DNA of 64,000 nucleotides from the NCBI GenBank assembly GCA_003583745.1, contig QXPY01000003.1:20052-84051 (forward strand). Reading direction: 5' to 3'. The position numbers and the translations under genes were made by a program. Positions 44,656 through 54,226 of this stretch are shown here, piece after piece. Each line of letters begins with the position of its first letter. Within the stretch, counting starts at the first letter, position 1. The notes under the pieces were generated by a model that made no database searches, was not told the DNA's origin, and was given only the letters and a program-made list of their open reading frames with translations. Source of the stretch: Rhodocyclales bacterium GT-UBC (GTDB lineage: Bacteria > Pseudomonadota > Gammaproteobacteria > Burkholderiales > Rhodocyclaceae).

Positions 44656-46200
44656 ATGAATCGCACCATGCACCCGGATTATCTCGAAAAAGTTCTCAAC
44701 GCACAGGTTTACGACGTGGCGGTCGAAACGCCGCTCGAACTGGCCGCCAACCTTTCCGTCCGGGCCGGCAACAAGATCATTCTCAAGCGCGAGGACATGC
44801 AGCCGGTGTTCTCCTTCAAGCTGCGCGGCGCCTACAACAAGATCGCCAGCCTCTCGGCCGAAAAGCTCAAGCGCGGCGTCATCTGCGCCTCGGCCGGCAA
44901 CCACGCCCAGGGCGTCGCCCTGTCGGCCGCCAAGCTCGGCTGCCGCGCCGTCATCGTCATGCCGACCTCGACCCCGGACATCAAGGTCGGTGCCGTACGC
45001 CGGCGCGGTGGCGAAGTCGTGCTGCACGGCGACTCCTTCGACGATTCCTACGCCCATGCGCTGGAACTGGAAAAATCCGAGAAGCTGACCTTCGTCCATC
45101 CCTTCGACGACCCGGAAGTCATCGCCGGCCAGGGCACCGTGGCGATGGAAATCCTGCGTCAGCATTCGCGCCACAACGGGCCGATCCATGCGGTGTTCTG
45201 TGCCATCGGCGGCGGCGGCCTGGCGGCCGGGGTGGCCGCCTACATCAAGCGCCTGCGCCCGGAAATCAAGGTGATCGGGGTCGAGACCTTCGACGCCGAC
45301 GCCATGAAGCAGTCGATCGCTGCCGGCAAGCGCGTCCGCCTCGACCAAGTCGGGCTGTTCTCCGACGGAACCGCCGTCAAGTACGTCGGCGAGGAAACCT
45401 TCCGCCTGTGCCGCGAGCATCTCGACGACATCATCCTGGTCGACACCGACGCCATCTGCGCCGCGATCAAGGATGTCTTCGAGGACACCCGCTCCATCGT
45501 CGAGCCGGCCGGGGCGCTGGCCGTCGCCGGGGCCAAGGAATACGCCCGCCAGCACAAGCTGAAGGACAAGAACCTGGTCGCCGTGACCTCCGGCGCCAAC
45601 ATGAATTTCGACCGCCTGCGCTTCGTCGCCGAACGCGCCGAGGTCGGCGAGAGCCGCGAAGCCGTGCTGGCCGTGACGCTGCCGGAGAAACCGGGCGCCT
45701 ACAAGAAATTCCTTGCCCTGATCGGCAAGCGCAACATCACCGAATTCAACTACCGCTACCACACCGCCAGCGAAGCCCACGTCTTCGTCGGCCTGCAGGT
45801 CGCCGACCGCAAGGAGTCAACCAAGCTGGTCGACAGCCTGCAGAAGCACGGCTACCCGACACTCGACCTGACCGAAGACGAAATGGCCAAGAACCATATT
45901 CGCCACATGGTCGGCGGCCACGCGCCGCGCGTCTGCGACGACGGCATGAGCGAACTGCTCTACCGCTTCGAGTTCCCGGAAAAGCCGGGGGCGCTGATGA
46001 ACTTCCTGACCCAGATGAGTGCCGGCTGGAACATCAGCCTGTTCCATTACCGCAACCACGGCGCCGACTACGGTCGCGTGCTGGTCGGCATGCAGGTCCC
46101 GCCGGGTGAGATGAGCGAGTTCCGCAGCTTCCTGAAGAACCTCGGCTACGCCCACTGGGACGAAAGCCAGAATCCGGCCTACAAGCTCTTCCTCGGCTAA
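44656..46200 (+). CDS. ilvA: Threonine ammonia-lyase, biosynthetic
   Basis: 514-aa PLP enzyme converting threonine to 2-oxobutanoate, the first step to isoleucine. PLP lysine in FSFKLRGAYNK; SAGNHAQGVA; glycine loop GGGGLAAG. Two C-terminal ACT-like regulatory domains are present (~330-410 and ~425-510; EKPGAYKKFLALIGKRNITE, EKPGALMNFLTQMSAGWNIS), as in the isoleucine-inhibited long form. An ATG four codons in (44668) is an alternative start. Confidence 0.96.
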   Translation: MNRTMHPDYLEKVLNAQVYDVAVETPLELAANLSVRAGNKIILKREDMQPVFSFKLRGAYNKIASLSAEKLKRGVICASAGNHAQGVALSAAKLGCRAVIVMPTSTPDIKVGAVRRRGGEVVLHGDSFDDSYAHALELEKSEKLTFVHPFDDPEVIAGQGTVAMEILRQHSRHNGPIHAVFCAIGGGGLAAGVAAYIKRLRPEIKVIGVETFDADAMKQSIAAGKRVRLDQVGLFSDGTAVKYVGEETFRLCREHLDDIILVDTDAICAAIKDVFEDTRSIVEPAGALAVAGAKEYARQHKLKDKNLVAVTSGANMNFDRLRFVAERAEVGESREAVLAVTLPEKPGAYKKFLALIGKRNITEFNYRYHTASEAHVFVGLQVADRKESTKLVDSLQKHGYPTLDLTEDEMAKNHIRHMVGGHAPRVCDDGMSELLYRFEFPEKPGALMNFLTQMSAGWNISLFHYRNHGADYGRVLVGMQVPPGEMSEFRSFLKNLGYAHWDESQNPAYKLFLG

Positions 46201-46260
46201 TTCGGCTGCCTTATATTTTTGTGAATATTCCTTCTTTCACAGAATAAACAGCGCTGCCTA

Positions 46261-46304
46261 AACTCCAGTCTTTGCGAGCCAGTCTCGCCAGACTGGAGTT
46301 TTTC
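46261..46304 (+). promoter_or_regulatory. Perfect 11-bp hairpin over the ribosome-binding site of the next gene
   Basis: AACTCCAGTCT (46261-46271) pairs with AGACTGGAGTT (46291-46301), then TTC and the ATG at 46305. It could end ilvA transcription (short T-run). The only Shine-Dalgarno (GGAG, 46295-46298) of the following gene lies in its 3' arm, so it may also gate translation. Confidence 0.55.
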
Positions 46305-47120
46305 ATGCCGCTGACCGACCTGATCCGTTATTTCAATACCGCCGACAGCGCCGGCGAGAGCACCCTTTATCCGGAAGGCAATCGCGCCGCCGCCTGGCAC
46401 AGTGGCCTGCGTCTGCATTCTTTGTTCCAACCCATCGTCGACCTCACCGACGGACACATCGTAGGCCACCACGCCACCCTCGATGTCCACCTGGAGGACG
46501 GCACGCCAGTCAGCCCGGAAAGCGCCTACGGAAGGTGCACCAGCCCGGAGGCCATCATCCATTTCGACCGCCTGTGCCGCACGCTGCATGCGCTCAATTT
46601 CCTGGCCCAGCACGATTACGCCGGCGGCTACCTGCAACTGGCCATCCATCCCCGCCATCTGCTGGCCGTACAAAGCCAGCACGGCATGGTCTACGAGGCC
46701 ATCCTCAAGCGTTGCGGCCTGGCCCCGGAAGATATCGTGCTCGCCATCGATGCCGGCCAGTTCGGCGACGATGCGCGGCTGATCGCCGCCCTGCACAACT
46801 ATCGGCGGCGCGGTTATCGTCTCGCCCTGCATGCGCCAGGCGCCCCCGCTGGCGGCAACGCCTGGCTCGACCTGCAGCCCGACATCCTGCGCCTCGATCT
46901 GACCCAGGTTCACCGTCTGTTCCCGGCGGGAACACCGGACGGGCTGGTCATCGAACTGTCCGGCATCGATGGCGACGCAGAACTCGCGCAGGCCCGGCCC
47001 ACCGGCGCCCAACTTGGCCACGGCCGGCTGTTCGGCTCGCCGGCCAGCGATTGCCAGCCCACCCACAGCAAGCAGAGAGTCGCCTACAATCGAGGGTCCC
47101 CATCTGGAGCCCCGCTATGA
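46305..47120 (+). CDS. Degenerate EAL-domain protein
   Basis: 271-aa protein with the EAL fold layout but no catalytic residues. The EAL position reads GHHATLDV after [15 protein letters not shown]. Where active enzymes have the metal-binding ELTE and DD(F/L)G it has [11 protein letters not shown] and [12 protein letters not shown]. The terminal QG...P box reads GHGRLFGSP. It is therefore predicted not to hydrolyse c-di-GMP and may act by binding. Its stop overlaps the cysK start (ATGA). A longer frame to 46272 exists but begins inside the hairpin. Confidence 0.75.
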   Translation: MPLTDLIRYFNTADSAGESTLYPEGNRAAAWHSGLRLHSLFQPIVDLTDGHIVGHHATLDVHLEDGTPVSPESAYGRCTSPEAIIHFDRLCRTLHALNFLAQHDYAGGYLQLAIHPRHLLAVQSQHGMVYEAILKRCGLAPEDIVLAIDAGQFGDDARLIAALHNYRRRGYRLALHAPGAPAGGNAWLDLQPDILRLDLTQVHRLFPAGTPDGLVIELSGIDGDAELAQARPTGAQLGHGRLFGSPASDCQPTHSKQRVAYNRGSPSGAPL

Positions 47121-48049
47121 AAATCGCCAACAACGTCACCGAGCTGGTCGGCAATACCCCGCTGGTTCGCCTCAATCGCGTCACTGCCGGCTGCGCCGCC
47201 ACCATCGCTGCCAAACTGGAATTCTTCAACCCGGGCCACAGCGTCAAGGACCGTATCGCCGTCGCCATGCTCGACGCCGCCATCGCCGCCGGCAAGATCG
47301 GCCCGGATACCGTGGTGCTCGAACCGACCTCGGGCAATACCGGTATCGGCCTGGCCATGGTCTGCGCCGCGCGCGGCATCAAGGCCGCCTTCGTCATGCC
47401 CGAAACGATGAGCCGCGAACGCAAGCTGCTGCTCAAGGCCTACGGCGCCGAACTGATCCTCACCCCGGGGCCGGAAGGCATGGGCGGCGCCATCGCCAAG
47501 GCCAAGGCCCTGGCCGAAGCCGACCCGAAATACTTCATCCCGCAGCAATTCGAGAACCCGGCCAATCCGGCAATCCACCGCAACACCACCGCCGAGGAAG
47601 TCTGGCGCGACACCGACGGCCAGGTCGACATCTTCGTCTCCGGCGTCGGCACCGGCGGCACCGTGACCGGGGTCGGCGAAGTGCTCAAGGCCAGAAAGCC
47701 CGGCGTGCAGATCGTCGCCGTCGAACCCGATGCCTCGCCGGTCCTTTCCGGCGGCCAGAAGGGGCCGCATCCGATCCAGGGGATCGGCGCCGGCTTCGTC
47801 CCCGGCGTACTGAATACCTCGGTTTACGACGAGGTGATCCGCGTCAAGAACGACGATGCCTTCGCCATCGCCCGCCGCATGGCCACCGAAGAAGGCCTGC
47901 TGGTCGGCATCTCCTCCGGCGCCGCCACCTGGGCGGCGCTCGAACTGGCCAAGCGCCCGGAAAATGCCGGCAAGCTGATCGTCGTCATCATCCCGTCCTT
48001 CGGCGAACGCTACCTGTCGACCGCCCTCTACCAGCACCTCGAAGTTTGA
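47117..48049 (+). CDS. cysK: Cysteine synthase A (O-acetylserine sulfhydrylase)
   Basis: 310-aa PLP enzyme making cysteine from O-acetylserine and sulfide. PLP lysine in [22 protein letters not shown]; phosphate loop [11 protein letters not shown]-terminal [12 protein letters not shown]. The ATG overlaps the stop of the EAL-like gene. It is followed 10 bp later by a PatB-type C-S lyase. Confidence 0.95.
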   Translation: MKIANNVTELVGNTPLVRLNRVTAGCAATIAAKLEFFNPGHSVKDRIAVAMLDAAIAAGKIGPDTVVLEPTSGNTGIGLAMVCAARGIKAAFVMPETMSRERKLLLKAYGAELILTPGPEGMGGAIAKAKALAEADPKYFIPQQFENPANPAIHRNTTAEEVWRDTDGQVDIFVSGVGTGGTVTGVGEVLKARKPGVQIVAVEPDASPVLSGGQKGPHPIQGIGAGFVPGVLNTSVYDEVIRVKNDDAFAIARRMATEEGLLVGISSGAATWAALELAKRPENAGKLIVVIIPSFGERYLSTALYQHLEV

Positions 48050-48059
48050 GTTCGCCGGT

Positions 48060-49193
48060 TTGAGCCACTTCGACCAACCGATCGACCGGCGCCAGTCCGA
48101 CTCCTACAAGTGGGGCAAATACGCCGGGCGTGACATCCTGCCACTGTGGGTGGCCGACATGGACTTCGCCGCCCCGCCGGCCGTCCTGGCGGCGCTGCAG
48201 GCCCGTCTGGAACATGGCGTGTTCGGCTACGGCGGCCCGCCCCCCTCGCTCGACGCGGCCGTGCAGGCACATCTGGAAAGCGAGTACGGCTGGCACATCG
48301 AAGCCGAGTGGATCGTCTGGCTGCCCGGCCTGGTCACCGGCCTCAACGTCGCCTGCCGGGCCGTCGAAGGCGAGGTGTTGACCGCGGCGCCAATCTACCC
48401 GCCCTTTCTTTCCGCACCGCGCTTCTCGGGGCGCCGGCTCAACCGCTTCGAACTCGGTTGCAGCGAGGAGGGCGCCTGGCACTGGGACACCACGGCCATG
48501 CAGGCGGCCCTGACCCCGGCCAGCAAGCTGTTCCTGCTCTGCCATCCGCACAACCCGGTCGGCCGCTGCTGGAGTCGCGACGAATTGCTCGGCCTGGCCG
48601 ACTTCGCCGAGCGGCACGACCTGATCGTCTGCTCGGATGAAATCCACTGCGGCCTGATCCTCGATGCCGAGAAACGCCATATCCCCTTCGCCAGCCTGTC
48701 CGCCGATGCCGCCCGCCGCAGCATCACGCTGATGGCCCCATCGAAGACCTTCAACATCCCGGGGCTCGGCTGCGCCTTCGCGGTAATTCCGGATGCGACG
48801 CTGCGCCGCCGTTTCCTGCGAGCGATGGATGGCATCGTGCCGCATGTCAATGTGTTCGGCTTTGCCGCCTGCGAAGCGGCCTATCGCGACTGCACCGACT
48901 GGCATCGCGAATTGATCGCCTACCTGCGCGGCAACCGTGACCGGGTCGAGACGGCCATCGGCGCCCTGCCGGGCATCCGCATGAGTCATGTCGAAGCGAC
49001 CTACCTGGCCTGGATCGATGTCCGCGGTCTGCAGCTCGACAAGCCAGCGGCCCATTTCGAAGCCCACGGCCTGGGCCTCTCCGACGGTGCCGACTTCGGC
49101 GCGCCCGGCTGGCTGCGGCTCAACTTCGGCTGCCCCCGAGCCACGCTGGATGAAGCCTTGCACCGCTTTGCCGCCGCCTGCCAAGCCGCATGA
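48060..49193 (+). CDS. PatB/MalY-type C-S lyase (cystathionine beta-lyase-like aminotransferase)
   Basis: 377-aa fold-type I PLP enzyme. Typical N-terminus RRQSDSYKWGKY and LPLWVADMDFAAPPAV; PLP Asp in CSDEIHCGLIL; PLP Lys in LMAPSKTFNIPGLG. Members cleave cystathionine or cysteine to pyruvate and ammonia. The start is TTG at 48060. Position after cysK fits sulfur amino-acid metabolism. Confidence 0.9.
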   Translation: MSHFDQPIDRRQSDSYKWGKYAGRDILPLWVADMDFAAPPAVLAALQARLEHGVFGYGGPPPSLDAAVQAHLESEYGWHIEAEWIVWLPGLVTGLNVACRAVEGEVLTAAPIYPPFLSAPRFSGRRLNRFELGCSEEGAWHWDTTAMQAALTPASKLFLLCHPHNPVGRCWSRDELLGLADFAERHDLIVCSDEIHCGLILDAEKRHIPFASLSADAARRSITLMAPSKTFNIPGLGCAFAVIPDATLRRRFLRAMDGIVPHVNVFGFAACEAAYRDCTDWHRELIAYLRGNRDRVETAIGALPGIRMSHVEATYLAWIDVRGLQLDKPAAHFEAHGLGLSDGADFGAPGWLRLNFGCPRATLDEALHRFAAACQAA

Positions 49194-49480
49194 GCGCCTA
49201 CAGTCTCACCCTGCTGGCGCTCGCCACCGCCTTGCTCGCCCAGTCGTTTGCCGGCGGCCTGGCGGTCGAAATGTTCATGCGCAAGACGCTCACGGCGGGC
49301 GTCCGCCGGTCATGGATCGCGCTCGCCCTGGGTTCGGTCCTCTTCGCCCTGTTCCACGGCTACACCCTCGAACTGGCTTTGCGCACCGGACTCTACGACC
49401 TGCGCCAGGCCGTCCTCGGCGGCCTCATCTCGATCCTTTACGGACTCGGCACCTACGGACTCAGACGCCAGTCGGCCTGA
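49190..49480 (+). CDS. Small membrane protein of unknown function
   Basis: 96-aa protein with three hydrophobic stretches (LTLLALATALLAQSFAGGLA, SWIALALGSVLFALFHGYTL, AVLGGLISILYGLGTYGL). The ATG overlaps the PatB-gene stop (ATGA). It overlaps the convergent cyclo-ligase gene by 20 bp. No family recognised. Confidence 0.7.
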   Translation: MSAYSLTLLALATALLAQSFAGGLAVEMFMRKTLTAGVRRSWIALALGSVLFALFHGYTLELALRTGLYDLRQAVLGGLISILYGLGTYGLRRQSA

Positions 49481-50042
49481 ACGCCCCCTGCTCGGTAACG
49501 ATCCAGTCCAGACGCTGATCATGCGGCTCGGGTCGAATCGTCGGCAGGCGGTTGATTTCGAAACCGACGCCGACCGCCAGGGGACGTGGCGCCAGCGCCG
49601 CCAAGGTCCGGTCGAAATAGCCGCCGCCGTACCCCATCCGGTACCCGGCGGCATCGAAGCCGTTGAGCGGCAGCAGGATCAGGTCCGGTTGCAGCCAGTC
49701 GCCATCCATCGGCGTCGGAATGCCGTAGCGATCCGGCTGCAGGCTCGACGCCGCCGTCCATTCCCGAAAGGCCAGCGGCTGGTCCGCGCCGACCACCACC
49801 GGCAATGCTGCCTTGGCGCCCTCGGCCACCCAGGCATCGACCGCCGCCCGGACGTCCGGCTCATGCTTGATCGGCCAGCAGAAGGCGACCACCTGCGGCC
49901 GGGGCAAGGCCGCCCGCAAGCGCGTGACGATGGCAGCCGACAAGGCGGCATGCGCCGCCGCATCGAGCGTCGCCCGCTGCGCCACCAATTCACGGCGCAA
50001 CGCCCGTCGCCACGCCGTGTTATCCTCGTTCAGCTCAGTCAT
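49461..50042 (-). CDS. 5-formyltetrahydrofolate cyclo-ligase
   Basis: 193-aa enzyme converting 5-formyl-THF to 5,10-methenyl-THF with ATP. Motif GYRMGYGGGYFDR plus LPVVV and a Lys/Arg-rich N-terminal helix (RRALRRELVAQR). Start ATG at 50042, 14 bp from the divergent slt start. Confidence 0.92.
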   Translation of the reverse strand: MTELNEDNTAWRRALRRELVAQRATLDAAAHAALSAAIVTRLRAALPRPQVVAFCWPIKHEPDVRAAVDAWVAEGAKAALPVVVGADQPLAFREWTAASSLQPDRYGIPTPMDGDWLQPDLILLPLNGFDAAGYRMGYGGGYFDRTLAALAPRPLAVGVGFEINRLPTIRPEPHDQRLDWIVTEQGAFRPTGV

Positions 50043-50056
50043 CAGCACAATCTAGC

Positions 50057-51988
50057 ATGAAGTTTCGCCTCTTCCTTTTAAGTCTCTCCGTTTCATTTCC
50101 GCTTCTCGCACAGGATGGCAATGACCTCGCTTTCCTGACCGCACGCGACGCTTTCCGCGCCGGCGACCGCAACAAACTGGAAAAGGCCACCGCCCAGCTG
50201 GGTAACCACGAACTGGCGCCCTACGTTGAAAACTACCGTCTGCGCATGTGGATGGATCAGGGCGACGCCGCCAGCATGCGCGCCTTCCTGGAGCGCAACG
50301 ACAAAAGCTATGTCGCCGAGAAACTGCGCGCCGACTGGATTCGTTGGCTGGGCAAACGCGCCAACTGGAGCGACGTGGAAGCCGAATACGCCAGGATGCT
50401 GGCGCCGGAACCCGATGTCACCTGCTACAGCCAGCAGGCCCGCCTGGCCCGTAACGACAAGTCGGTACTCGACGAGGCGGAAAAGCTCTGGCTGACGCTG
50501 ATCGAACCGCCGGAGCCCTGCCGGCCGGTAATCGACTCTCTGGTCTACGGGCAGCGCGTGCATGGCGAAGATGTCTGGCTGCGCGCCCGCCGGCAGCTCG
50601 AAGCCAATCGCCCGAACGCCAGCAAGAGCACGCTGAATTACCTGCCGGATGCGCAGATGCCCGACGGCAAGGCCTTCGATACTGCGGTCAACAACCCGAT
50701 GGGCTACCTTGCCCGCCAACCCGCTAACTGGCATGCCAGCCAGACCGGCCGCGAACTGGCCGCTTTCGCCGTCGCCCGCCTGGCCGCCAACGACCCGCGC
50801 GTTGCCGCCGACGAACTGGACAAGCTCAAGGCCCGGCTGCAGGAATCCGAAAAACAATGGGCCTGGAGCCAGATCGGCCTGCAGGGCGCCAAGCGGCACC
50901 TGCCGGAGGCCCTCGGTTGGTATGCCAGTGCCGGCAAGACTGTGTTATCGGACGAAGGCTACCAGTGGAAAGTGCGCGCTGCCTTGCGCGCCCAGGAGTG
51001 GGGTGTCGTGCTCAACACCATCCAGGCCATGCCGCCGACGCTGGCCGCGCAGCCGGAATGGATCTACTGGCTGGGCCGCGCCTTCAAGGCGGGCGGCAAG
51101 ACCAGCGACGCCGATGCACTGTTCGGCAAGATTGCCGGCCAGGCCAATTTCTACGGCAACCTCGCCGACGAGGAACTGGGGCGCAGCATCATGCCGCCGC
51201 CCAAGGCCAAGGCAACGACCGCCGACGAACAAAAGGCGGCGCGGGAAAACCCCGGAATCCGCCGTGCCATGGCCTTCTTCCGCCTCGACATGCGCACCGA
51301 GGCGGTCAAGGAATGGAACTGGGCCTTGCGCGGCATGGACGACCGCGAGCTGCTCGCCGCCGCCGATCTCGCCAAGCGCAACCAGATCTGGGATCGCGCC
51401 ATCAACACTGCCGACCGAACCAAGAACGAACACGACTACTCGCTGCGCTTCCTCTCGCCTTACGGCGACCAGGTCCGGCCGGCCGCCCACAACCAGTCGC
51501 TCGACGACGCCTGGGTATACGGCCTGATGCGCCAGGAGAGCCGTTTCATCACCAATGCAAAATCGAACGTCGGCGCCTCCGGCCTGATGCAGTTGATGCC
51601 GGCCACCGCCAAATGGGTCGCCAAGAAGATCGGCCTGCGCGACTACAACCACGGCAAGGTCAACGATACGGAAACCAACGTCCTGCTCGGCACCAGCTAC
51701 ATGCGCCTGGTCATGGAAAACCTCGACAACCATCCGGTACTCGCTTCCGCCGCCTACAACGCCGGCCCCGGCCGGGCCAAGAAATGGCGGGCCGACCGGC
51801 CGCTGGAAGGGGCGATCTACGCGGAAACCATCCCCTTCAGCGAAACCCGCGACTACGTCAAAAAGGTGATGAGCAACGCGGTCTACTACTCGACCCTGTT
51901 CAACGGCAAGCCGGATTCGTTGAAGGCCCGTCTCGGCGTGGTCGGACCAAAGACCAGTGACGCGCCCAAAGATGCCGATTTGCCCTAG
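50057..51988 (+). CDS. slt: Soluble lytic murein transglycosylase (Slt70-like)
   Basis: 643-aa periplasmic enzyme that cleaves peptidoglycan to 1,6-anhydro products. Signal peptide MKFRLFLLSLSVSFPLLA; a large alpha-superhelical U-domain; C-terminal lysozyme-like domain with catalytic Glu in RQESRF, then GLMQLMPATAKWVA and AYNAGPGRAKKW. Length equals that of Slt70. Confidence 0.93.
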   Translation: MKFRLFLLSLSVSFPLLAQDGNDLAFLTARDAFRAGDRNKLEKATAQLGNHELAPYVENYRLRMWMDQGDAASMRAFLERNDKSYVAEKLRADWIRWLGKRANWSDVEAEYARMLAPEPDVTCYSQQARLARNDKSVLDEAEKLWLTLIEPPEPCRPVIDSLVYGQRVHGEDVWLRARRQLEANRPNASKSTLNYLPDAQMPDGKAFDTAVNNPMGYLARQPANWHASQTGRELAAFAVARLAANDPRVAADELDKLKARLQESEKQWAWSQIGLQGAKRHLPEALGWYASAGKTVLSDEGYQWKVRAALRAQEWGVVLNTIQAMPPTLAAQPEWIYWLGRAFKAGGKTSDADALFGKIAGQANFYGNLADEELGRSIMPPPKAKATTADEQKAARENPGIRRAMAFFRLDMRTEAVKEWNWALRGMDDRELLAAADLAKRNQIWDRAINTADRTKNEHDYSLRFLSPYGDQVRPAAHNQSLDDAWVYGLMRQESRFITNAKSNVGASGLMQLMPATAKWVAKKIGLRDYNHGKVNDTETNVLLGTSYMRLVMENLDNHPVLASAAYNAGPGRAKKWRADRPLEGAIYAETIPFSETRDYVKKVMSNAVYYSTLFNGKPDSLKARLGVVGPKTSDAPKDADLP

Positions 51989-52020
51989 TATTCCGCACTG
52001 ATCCTTCACCGCCCGCCCAG

Positions 52021-54135
52021 ATGGCCTACCAGACCACAAACCCGACCAGCACGACGCCCCAGGCTCCGGAGGACGCTTTTGCCATCCTGCGCGATTGCCG
52101 AACCTTCTACCTGAAACAATTGGGGCAACTGCTGCAGGAAGCCGAACCGGTATCGCCCAAAGCCATCCAGGTCTTTCAGGAAGCGGTCGGCAGCTATTTC
52201 GACGAAATGGCTTCCAGCGCGCGGCGAAGCGGCTTTGAGGACGCTCAGGGCCTGACCGCCTCGCGCATTTCCCTGGTCAAGGAAAGCGATCTGGAACTCG
52301 ATATCCGCCTGACCGATTTCACTTCGCGTCTGATGGAGAAAACCGGGGGCGACCTGTGGCGGGTTTACCTGCGTTTCATCACCCTGCTGGCTCGTCCCGA
52401 CCTGAGCACGGCCGACAATCCGGTCGGCCCGAAAGGCATCGCTCTCGGGCTGACCGAACTGTGTGCCGAACTGGGCGAAAACCACGACAAGACGCTGGAT
52501 CGCATCGACCGTCTGGAAACCTATTTGGCGCAGAACCTGAGCTATCTGTACGCCAAACTCAATGACTTTCTCGGCGCACGTAAAATTGCCGCGGCCCAAC
52601 CGGCATTGATCACGGCACCAGACACTACCCCCGTCGCTTCCGCCCCAACTGCGCCCAACGCGGCTGTTCTGCTGCAACAACAGTTGCTCGGCCCGGCCGG
52701 TGCAACGCTACCGGCGGCCAACAGCCCGGCAGCCAATCTCCTGTCGCAAGCGATGTTCGAGCGCTTGCTCGCCCGCCTCGACGATCTGGAACGTACCGGG
52801 CATCTGGCACCGCTGGTGGGCGAGCCCTCGGCCCCGAGCGGCGGCAATCGCCCGACCGGTAACGATCCTTCGCTGGAAACCTTGATCCCGGGATTGTTTA
52901 CGGCGGGCAAAGAGAAAGCGCTTGTCGCCCACAAGCCGCTCAATTCGAACGAACTGGGCATTCCGACTGGAGCGCCGGAAGCGGCCACCATCGACACGCT
53001 GGCCAAGATTTTCGAAGCCATTTTCGCTTCGCCCAACTTGCCGGACGCCGTCAAAGGCGCCTTGTCCAGCCTGCAAATCCCGACCTTGAAAGCCGCCATG
53101 CTCGATGCTTCGTTCTTCACCGACGAGGCTCATCCGGCACGACGCCTTCTCGACAAAATGGCCCGTGCCGCAATTGGCCAGGCAATCGACGTATCCTCGC
53201 GACATCCGGTCTGCGTCAGCCTCCAGCAAATCGCCAGCCGAGTACGTAGTGAATACACCAACAATACAGACATCTTCGCCCCGCACATCGCCGAACTCGA
53301 CGCGCTGATTGCCAGCCGGGACGAGGCCGTTGCCCGGTCAGCGGAAGCCTATTTACCGCTGCTCTACCAACTCGACCGGCAGAAGCAGGCCGCACAACGC
53401 AGCCTGCAATTCATCGAAAGCATCCTTGCCCGCGGCGCCCCGGACAGCATTGCCGCATTCCTGCGCGAACAATGGCACAAGGTTCTGCTGGTCAGCTTGC
53501 TGGAAGGCGGCGAACAGGGCAATGCCTGGCAGGAAAACACTGCCGCGATCAATGACTTGCTATGGAGCATCCAGCCGAAAAGCGACGTCGACGAGCGCAA
53601 ACGCCTGGCCAAGATCCTGCCACCCATGCTGCAGAAGCTGAATGCCGGCATGGCCCGTATCGGCGTTCCCGCCGATGTCCAAAGCGCCTTCCTGGATACC
53701 TGCTTCGAACTGCAAACGGCCGCCATGCGTGGCCTTGCCACCCCGGCAGCAAGCGATCAAGCTGCAGCCATACCCGCGCTGCGGGAAAGCCGATCGTTCA
53801 TGGGTGAACTCGCAGCCGGCGAACGCATCCTGAAAACACTCGATCGCCCTGACGATGGCATCCAACCCATCCGCTTGCGGCCGCCGGTCCAACCTGGCCA
53901 CTGGCTAAGATTCGCCTTGGGCGAAGAGGTGCTATGCGGACGACTTTGCCAGATCAGTCCGGAAAGTGGCATGTTGCTGCTCGCCAACCCGGACTGGGAT
54001 TACGCCGTGGCCATCCATCCGGGCATTCTCGATGGCATGTTGAAGTCCGGCTCAGCCCGCATCTGCTCCAACGAATCGCTGTTCAATCTGGCGGCAGAAC
54101 AGGCCTTGCAACGGGCGAACCGGGCATCAGGCTAA
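52021..54135 (+). CDS. DUF1631-family protein
   Basis: 704-aa, mostly helical, low in hydrophobic stretches, no signal peptide. The N-terminal CRTFYLKQLGQLLQEAEP and C-terminal LRPPVQPGHWLRFALGEEV plus LCGRLCQISPESGMLLLAN match the DUF1631 family common in beta- and gammaproteobacteria. The C-terminal segment resembles a PilZ-like beta barrel. Sometimes misnamed thymidine phosphorylase. Function unknown. Confidence 0.82.
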   Translation: MAYQTTNPTSTTPQAPEDAFAILRDCRTFYLKQLGQLLQEAEPVSPKAIQVFQEAVGSYFDEMASSARRSGFEDAQGLTASRISLVKESDLELDIRLTDFTSRLMEKTGGDLWRVYLRFITLLARPDLSTADNPVGPKGIALGLTELCAELGENHDKTLDRIDRLETYLAQNLSYLYAKLNDFLGARKIAAAQPALITAPDTTPVASAPTAPNAAVLLQQQLLGPAGATLPAANSPAANLLSQAMFERLLARLDDLERTGHLAPLVGEPSAPSGGNRPTGNDPSLETLIPGLFTAGKEKALVAHKPLNSNELGIPTGAPEAATIDTLAKIFEAIFASPNLPDAVKGALSSLQIPTLKAAMLDASFFTDEAHPARRLLDKMARAAIGQAIDVSSRHPVCVSLQQIASRVRSEYTNNTDIFAPHIAELDALIASRDEAVARSAEAYLPLLYQLDRQKQAAQRSLQFIESILARGAPDSIAAFLREQWHKVLLVSLLEGGEQGNAWQENTAAINDLLWSIQPKSDVDERKRLAKILPPMLQKLNAGMARIGVPADVQSAFLDTCFELQTAAMRGLATPAASDQAAAIPALRESRSFMGELAAGERILKTLDRPDDGIQPIRLRPPVQPGHWLRFALGEEVLCGRLCQISPESGMLLLANPDWDYAVAIHPGILDGMLKSGSARICSNESLFNLAAEQALQRANRASG

Positions 54136-54226
54136 AACGGCCTGACGGCAGACCAAGGCAAATGGCGCAAAACGGCCGATTTACCTTAAAATTCAAGTTT
54201 TTCGAATAAAGCTTCCGGGGTTCAAA

